From NCBI GenBank assembly GCA_948787875.1, contig CAQFKO010000016.1, positions 1-26,064 of the forward strand: a stretch of DNA of 26,064 nt. Direction: 5' to 3'. The notes beneath the pieces were generated by a model that worked only from the letters and a program-made list of their open reading frames with translations, did not search any database and was not told the origin of the DNA. The position numbers were made by a program, and so were the translations under genes. This document shows, piece after piece, positions 21,280-26,064 of the stretch (positions are counted from its first letter, which is position 1; the number at the start of each line of letters is the position of its first letter). This DNA is from an uncultured Eubacteriales bacterium (GTDB taxonomy: Bacteria > Bacillota > Clostridia > Christensenellales > UBA1242).

Positions 21280-22120
21280 GTATTTGATTGAAAGTTTTTA
21301 TATATTTTTCTTTTATGCCATCTTCTTGCCTTGAAAACATAAAAATTATGTTTTTAGTTGAACTGTTTTTAATATTGCGAAAATTGTTTGAATTTGAAGA
21401 AGGGCTCTTGCTAATTTGATTTTTGCAAAAATTGTCTGAAAATGCTGTATTTTGTTGCCTTAAACCCGTGCATACAAAAAGCACCTGTTTTGCAACCCCA
21501 AAGTTGCCGTTTATTACAGGCTTGTTAAAAATTTTTTGCACCATATTTTCAATCAAAACATAATGAGTGCAGCCCAAAACAACACCGTCAAAGTTTTTGC
21601 ATTTTGCACGAGCAAAATACAGCTGTTTTTGCAGCCAAACTTTGTTTTTTTGTGACGGCGTGTCAAAATATGCCTCTATGGAACTTGCCAGCTTAAACAT
21701 TTTTATTGTTTTTATTTTTGATTTTGTTTTGTGTGCAAGGCTTAGATATTTGTGTTGCTTTGCAGTCGCAGGTGTACAAAGAACCACAATTTTTTTATAT
21801 CCCAAGCCGGCGGCAAGTTTTATGGCTGGCTCTGTGCCAATAAACTTTATTTCGCCAAAAGTTTTTCTTAAATTTTTAATTGCTGAGGTTGTTGCAGTGT
21901 TGCAGGCAAGAACCACAACTTTGATGTTATAACTTTTTTTTACACTTAAAATAATGTTTTTTACAATCTCAAAAATTTGCTTTTTTGTTTTTGAACCATA
22001 TGGGCAATTTGCATTGTCTGAATAATATATATAATTTTGAGGCAAAAGTTTATAGGCCTCCGCAAGTGTAGACAGCCCTCCTATGCCACTGTCTATAAAT
22101 AAAGTATAATTTTTTTTCAT
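21266..22120 (-). CDS. murI: Glutamate racemase
   Basis: MurI converts L-glutamate to D-glutamate for peptidoglycan synthesis. 284 residues from the chosen start. Seen: FIDSGIGGLSTL (Asp10, Ser11), the first catalytic cysteine in LACNTATTSA (Cys73), and the second in LGCTHYVL (Cys184, with His186). The usual early AAE/DPY region is replaced by SDNANCPYGSK, as in the family. The C-terminal part holds a Ser/Asn-rich insert (about residues 226-262), partly encoded by DNA repeated in the neighbouring non-coding region. The frame could extend to 22246, but Met 22120 matches the family start. No Shine-Dalgarno site is seen; a TATACT box ends 5 bases before the ATG, so the message may be leaderless. 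Confidence 0.92.
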   Translation of the reverse strand: MKKNYTLFIDSGIGGLSTLAEAYKLLPQNYIYYSDNANCPYGSKTKKQIFEIVKNIILSVKKSYNIKVVVLACNTATTSAIKNLRKTFGEIKFIGTEPAIKLAAGLGYKKIVVLCTPATAKQHKYLSLAHKTKSKIKTIKMFKLASSIEAYFDTPSQKNKVWLQKQLYFARAKCKNFDGVVLGCTHYVLIENMVQKIFNKPVINGNFGVAKQVLFVCTGLRQQNTAFSDNFCKNQISKSPSSNSNNFRNIKNSSTKNIIFMFSRQEDGIKEKYIKTFNQILANK

Positions 22121-22210
22121 AGTAAAGTATATGCCGAATTTATAAAAAAGTGGTTGCTTTTGACAAATTTTAAGAGAAAAAATCAAAATTGGTCTAATGT
22201 TATTTTGCAC

Positions 22211-22234
22211 AAAAAAAAGAGGCAAAAGCCTCTT
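22211..22234 (-). terminator. Intrinsic terminator of the lipoprotein gene
   Basis: On the minus strand AAGAGGC (22234-22228), loop TTTT, GCCTCTT (22223-22217), then six T's. It separates the VirD4-lipoprotein unit from murI. Confidence 0.88.
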
Positions 22235-22245
22235 AAAGATTTGCA

Positions 22246-24240
22246 TTATCTTGTTTTTACTTTTCCGCGAACTCTTAATATAAACAACACCACAACCAAT
22301 GCTATAACGGAAGAAAGAACAATAAGCACAATGGTTGAAGCATTGACAGGTTGCTTGAATTCAAAGTCGCCAGATGTTCTTGTGCCCATTGAATCTACCA
22401 TTGTTATGGAATATGTGCCATAGTCGGAAAAAGTGAGCCTGCCGTTTCCTTTTTCGCTGTTTAAAGTGTGTTGTTTGGTTATGCCGTTGAATGTGACTTC
22501 CACGGTTATATCTCCGATTCCAAAAAAGTCAAATACAATTGATGCCGGAGCTTCGCCTGATGCAGCGACCTTGGTGCTTACAATGTTTACTTGTTGCATT
22601 CCATAGGTGATTGAAAATTTGTTGACATAGTTTTTGTTAAGTTTTTCGGTGTAGGTTGACTCTGGCGATCCAAAGTCCCAAGTAAGTGTTAAGTTGGAGT
22701 TGATATTATAGGTATAATCGATAATTTCGGTGTGGTATGGTGTTGTAGCCGTGTGGTTGTTTCCGTTGGCGTTATAGTGTGTTTTTGCGGTTTTGGCAAG
22801 GGTTACAAAATATTCTACATATTTATCTGTTTGCTTGTTGTGAATGATTATTCCATAGTCTGCGTCTTCTTCAAACTTAAAGTTTAAATCACCGCTTGGT
22901 GTTAGCATATTTTTAATTTGCTCTGCTGAATAAAAGGTTGAAACGGGAATATTTTCGCTTGCACCATAAATGGTTTTTCTGACTTCGATTTCGATATTGT
23001 CTTTTAATTCATTGTTATTAATAACATCGGTCAAATTTTTTATCGTTAAGCCAACTGTGTGGTTTTGGGTGCTGTCACTTACTATGTATTCAATCGGGGT
23101 TCCGTTGTCGTTGTAAGTTTGTGCAATCATATAGATATTTTCAAATGGGGAAGATGTTTTTGATTTTATATAAAATGAAGTGCTGTAATAGTTTGAATTT
23201 TTTAAGCCTTGAACATATGTTGAATCGTAAAGCTCTATTTCATATCTTCCCGTTACGCTAAACAGCATATTGAAATTGCTTGAATTTTTATAAACTTTGT
23301 TTTTTGCCGTGCCGTCCGAATTCAAGGTGGTTGCAAGCATTGCGGAATTTTCGGTTTTTGCATTGTCTATATAATTTACAAACAACAACTCTTCATGACC
23401 TATCGTTTTGCAAAAAACTTCAAAGTTATATTCAAAGCCGTTATAGTTTACATTAAAATACAGTGGGTTGACTTCTGAATAGTTATTGCTTAAAAAATTG
23501 ATTTTTACACTTTCAAACTCTTGTTCTTTTTGAAGCAAGTTGTCTGAACTTGAAATATCTTCATTTTTTGTTTGAAAATTTAATATCGGGTTTGAAGCAT
23601 TGTTAAAATTTATGGTTGGTCTGCTGAAATTTAATGTGTATATGTTTGGTGTAAGATAAGGAGAGGTTGAAGCCTTGAATGTAAACTCTTCGCCGTTGCT
23701 CTCTTCCAGCCAAGTGTAAGATTTTGTAACAGTAAATTCAACTTTGCTCTCTGTCCAAAAAGTAACATTTATCAGTTCTGTTTGAGCTGATGTCATATAA
23801 GGTGTTTTGTCGCCTTGCTGTTTGAAAAAGTTGATGCTGTTATTTGTGTTATTTAGCGAAACAAATATTGTTGTTCCCTCAAATTCAAAGCTGGTTGGGA
23901 AGGTGTTTGTTTCGGCATCTTTTTCCAAAACAAATGTTTGGTTTTGTGCAAAAAAGTCTAGATTATTGTTTGTTATATTTGTGTAGAAATAAGTAAATGG
24001 CTTAAAACTAATAGTCATTGAACTGTTTGCTACAACATAAGTGGTGCCGTTTATTGTTTTAAAATTTTCCAAATTAAGAGCTTGCCCATATTGTGAAATT
24101 GAGGCAAATGTGAACAGTGTTGAGTTTACCGGAACGGCGGTTGCATTTTTGTTCGTGATTTTTGTGCAACCAAACGCGCCCACAACAAGTGTGGAGAGCG
24201 AAAATAATATTCCGAATAAAATTGCTCTGAACTTTTTCAT
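22246..24240 (-). CDS. Large lipoprotein with C-terminal membrane anchor
   Basis: A 664-residue surface protein of unknown function. N-terminus: signal peptide MKKFRAILFG..., ending in a lipobox-like AFGC with Cys25. The body (about 30-630) is Thr/Asn/Ser-rich and beta-rich, as in Ig-like or adhesin-type surface proteins, with no recognised domain. C-terminus: a 22-residue membrane helix (about 634-656) followed by a basic end RVRGKVKTR. There is no LPxTG sortase motif. Having both a lipid anchor and a transmembrane helix is unusual. GGAGG precedes the ATG by 5 bases. It starts 42 bases after the VirD4-type gene, in the same direction, and the pair ends in one terminator, so it probably works with that ATPase. 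Confidence 0.8.
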   Translation of the reverse strand: MKKFRAILFGILFSLSTLVVGAFGCTKITNKNATAVPVNSTLFTFASISQYGQALNLENFKTINGTTYVVANSSMTISFKPFTYFYTNITNNNLDFFAQNQTFVLEKDAETNTFPTSFEFEGTTIFVSLNNTNNSINFFKQQGDKTPYMTSAQTELINVTFWTESKVEFTVTKSYTWLEESNGEEFTFKASTSPYLTPNIYTLNFSRPTINFNNASNPILNFQTKNEDISSSDNLLQKEQEFESVKINFLSNNYSEVNPLYFNVNYNGFEYNFEVFCKTIGHEELLFVNYIDNAKTENSAMLATTLNSDGTAKNKVYKNSSNFNMLFSVTGRYEIELYDSTYVQGLKNSNYYSTSFYIKSKTSSPFENIYMIAQTYNDNGTPIEYIVSDSTQNHTVGLTIKNLTDVINNNELKDNIEIEVRKTIYGASENIPVSTFYSAEQIKNMLTPSGDLNFKFEEDADYGIIIHNKQTDKYVEYFVTLAKTAKTHYNANGNNHTATTPYHTEIIDYTYNINSNLTLTWDFGSPESTYTEKLNKNYVNKFSITYGMQQVNIVSTKVAASGEAPASIVFDFFGIGDITVEVTFNGITKQHTLNSEKGNGRLTFSDYGTYSITMVDSMGTRTSGDFEFKQPVNASTIVLIVLSSVIALVVVLFILRVRGKVKTR

Positions 24241-24282
24241 ATTTCCTCCGAATAGAAAATAATTTGAAATTTTTATGTTTTA

Positions 24283-26053
24283 TTAATCTGAATAATCGTC
24301 GCTTGCAAGAACAATGCTGTTTCTTCTTCTTATATCATAAAATACATCACTTTCTTTAAAGGTTCTTCCCGGAATAAACTCGGCGGGAACCGCACCGATT
24401 TTGTATAAATCGAGCGTTTTGAAATAAGGTGTAACAATTGCTTTGCAAGGATATTGTTGGAAGTTGTTTGTGATGTTTTCTCCAAGTGGAATTTTGTCTA
24501 GCTGTGATGGGTGAATAAGCGGAACTTGTTGAAGCGATGTGCTTGTTGAAGAAGAGCCTTTTTCTTTTCCGCTGCCTTCGCTTTTTGTTCGGCTGTCTAC
24601 CTCAATGGTGTGATTTCCAAGTTCTTTTGAAAACTCTTCACGGGTTTTAAGATCGGGAGTTCCGTAAAACAAGGTTGCTCTGCACTGACCGCGCACGATT
24701 TCGGCAACTTCTTTTCCGTATACATCGTCTAGCTGAGAATAAGACTGAATAGCCATATTTAAGAATATCCATCTTGACCTAGCAACTGTGATAATTCTGT
24801 TTAAGCCCTCGATTTTAGGCATATTGGCAAACTCATCAAGAATATAAAACAGCGGGCGTTTAAGGTGTGCCATTTTGTCTGAGTTTACGGTTTCGTTTGC
24901 ACGGGCTTTTTGAACAAACTCTTTGTATGCTTGCGAAATGCAAACGCTGGCAAGTTTGTATCTTGTTGCTCTTTCGTCAGGAATTTTGATAAAGAATGCG
25001 GTTGGGCGTTCGTCGAATTCCGTGAAATGAATATCGTTTGAAGAGGTCAAAAAGCAGATACCGTTATCTGAAAAGATTGATAAGTTGGTGTTTAGCGAAG
25101 ACATATAACCATCACGAGTTACGGTTGCTTTTGTTTGGGTTATGTTTGTAGAAAGTTCTTTTGATTTAGAAAGTGGGTCACGACCCGAAAAATAGTCTTT
25201 TACAACCTCATAGTCGTCGTCTTTGTTCATTGCGATTTTAAAGGCGTTAAAAAAGCAATATTTGTTTTTTGTCATTCCAAGCGCTTCATTTTCGCTGTCT
25301 TCAAGCATGGCGATCATGCAAGCCAAAAAGTAATCCCTTGCACCATCTGTCCATTGTTTGTTTTTTGGATCAGGGTCAGACGGAACAATTGCGCTGGCAA
25401 TATCTGTTAAACTTTCAAAACAATCGTCTTTTATTTTTTGTTTTTCAACATCAACTTCAACCAAGGTTTCGCGAAGGGTGGCAAAAGCTTTGCCTTCAAA
25501 TTCATACCATTCGTTGCTTTTGATTGTTCCTGCTTTTAAAAGGTTAGGGTAGTTTTTTATCGGGTCGTTGGTATGCTTTAAAATTTGCTCTTCCATATGC
25601 AAGCGCTTTTGCCATTGTTCATAAATGTTTTCAAGCGGATTCCAACGCTTGCTGGCGTATGGTTGAGTGAGGTCGAGTTGCAAAACGGTATAGCCCTCAT
25701 TTTTAAGTTTTAATGAGTGGTGCGAATAAATTTCGCCTTTTGGGTCGGTAATAAAAAGTGAAGGTTTGTTTTTAAGTTCAGACAATATTTGCATGGTTGG
25801 CTCAACCCAACAAGCAGTTTTACCTGTGCCGGAAGCACCCACGATCAAAACGTGGCATGGCGGAGTAAAGTGAATGTGCAAATTTCCACGCTTATACTCA
25901 AATCGGAATGGAACGCCTGTGATTTCAAGGTTTTTAAGCTCGGAAAATTTGCAGTGCTTGAAATTTTTGTTAAGTTCGTTTATTGAGGCAAAGTGCTGAT
26001 TTTCCATTGAACTTTTGCCTTTGAGTTTGCCGTCTTTTTCTTTTCCGCTGAGT
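24283..26053 (-). CDS. VirD4/TraG-type coupling ATPase, 5' end missing
   Basis: Type IV coupling protein family, hexameric ATPases that feed DNA or proteins to a type IV secretion channel. Numbered from the Met at 26007: Walker A GASGTGKT (57-64), ITDPKGEI (86-93), Walker B FYILDEFANMP (387-397, Asp391/Glu392), then SRWIFLNMAIQSYSQLDDVYG (411-431, written in part) with the family's conserved Gln. The reading frame stays open upstream of that Met to the contig edge (17 genuine codons before the adapter bases), and the usual N-terminal membrane helices are missing, so the Met at 26007 is internal and the gene is truncated by the assembly. After residue 470 there is a Ser/Gly/Lys linker and a C-terminal end without known motifs. 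No relaxase or other secretion gene is in the window. Confidence 0.88.
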
Positions 26054-26064
26054 AGATCGGAAGA
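26054..26064 (+). other. Illumina adapter remnant at the contig end
   Basis: The last 11 bases, AGATCGGAAGA, are identical to the beginning of the TruSeq adapter. They are a sequencing artefact and not genomic sequence. Confidence 0.85.

Noticed and set aside
24283..26053. Transfer origin or relaxase near the coupling protein
   Set aside because: No relaxase motif, long inverted repeat or nick-like site was found in the part that is present; the gene is at the contig edge, so absence means little.

Overview
The window is a contig end from an AT-rich, low-GC Gram-positive bacterium, most likely a Bacillota/Clostridia lineage (probably from a metagenome; no species call is possible from the sequence alone). 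Evidence: Shine-Dalgarno AGGAGG-type sites, consensus TTGACA-17-TATAAT promoters, endospore-lineage genes (veg, a SipL-like SPOCS/LysM protein, spmA, spmB) and fragments of a classic Bacillota neighbourhood (holB-ricT-..-trmN6, tatD-ksgA, veg). The right edge ends in 11 bases identical to the start of the Illumina TruSeq adapter, so the last gene is cut by the assembly.

Layout. 1-4020: an acidic double zinc-ribbon protein, veg (minus), a SipL-like SPOCS-LysM protein, a shortened Rho-like protein with a ruined P-loop, and a small conserved protein (minus). 4100-5070: greA with a perfect consensus promoter, followed by a small HTH regulator gene broken by an in-frame stop. 5165-8473: holB, ricT, a small 2[4Fe-4S] ferredoxin and trmN6, i.e. 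replication clamp loading, RNA-processing/phosphorelay control and tRNA modification. 8474-8730: no convincing gene, but an extended -10 promoter, a G-rich patch and a strong terminator (candidate small RNA). 8732-9855 (minus): spmA-spmB. 9898-11443: tatD-ksgA. 11555-13108: a large secreted lipoprotein. 13169-14521: a coiled-coil protein (minus), a DUF4364 winged-helix protein and a TSCPD protein. 14717-14791: tRNA-Glu(CTC) on the minus strand with its own promoter. 15112-19735: comEC (without the metallo-beta-lactamase domain), holA, a membrane protein and an M28-fold protein that seems to have lost key catalytic residues. 19822-20478: membrane protein with a SHOCT-like tail. 20505-20900: repeat-rich non-coding DNA. 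20931-22120 (minus): rpsT and murI. 22246-26053 (minus): a VirD4/TraG-type coupling ATPase (partial) followed by a lipoprotein that also has a C-terminal membrane anchor.

Most genes are housekeeping. The parts that deserve a second look are the degenerate Rho paralogue beside the SipL-like gene, the VirD4-lipoprotein pair, the apparently inactive M28 protein with its membrane partner, the putative small RNA at 8526-8696, the terminator inside the start of trmN6, and several genes (holB, holA, comEC, murI) whose predicted transcription start lies at or next to the start codon with no Shine-Dalgarno site.
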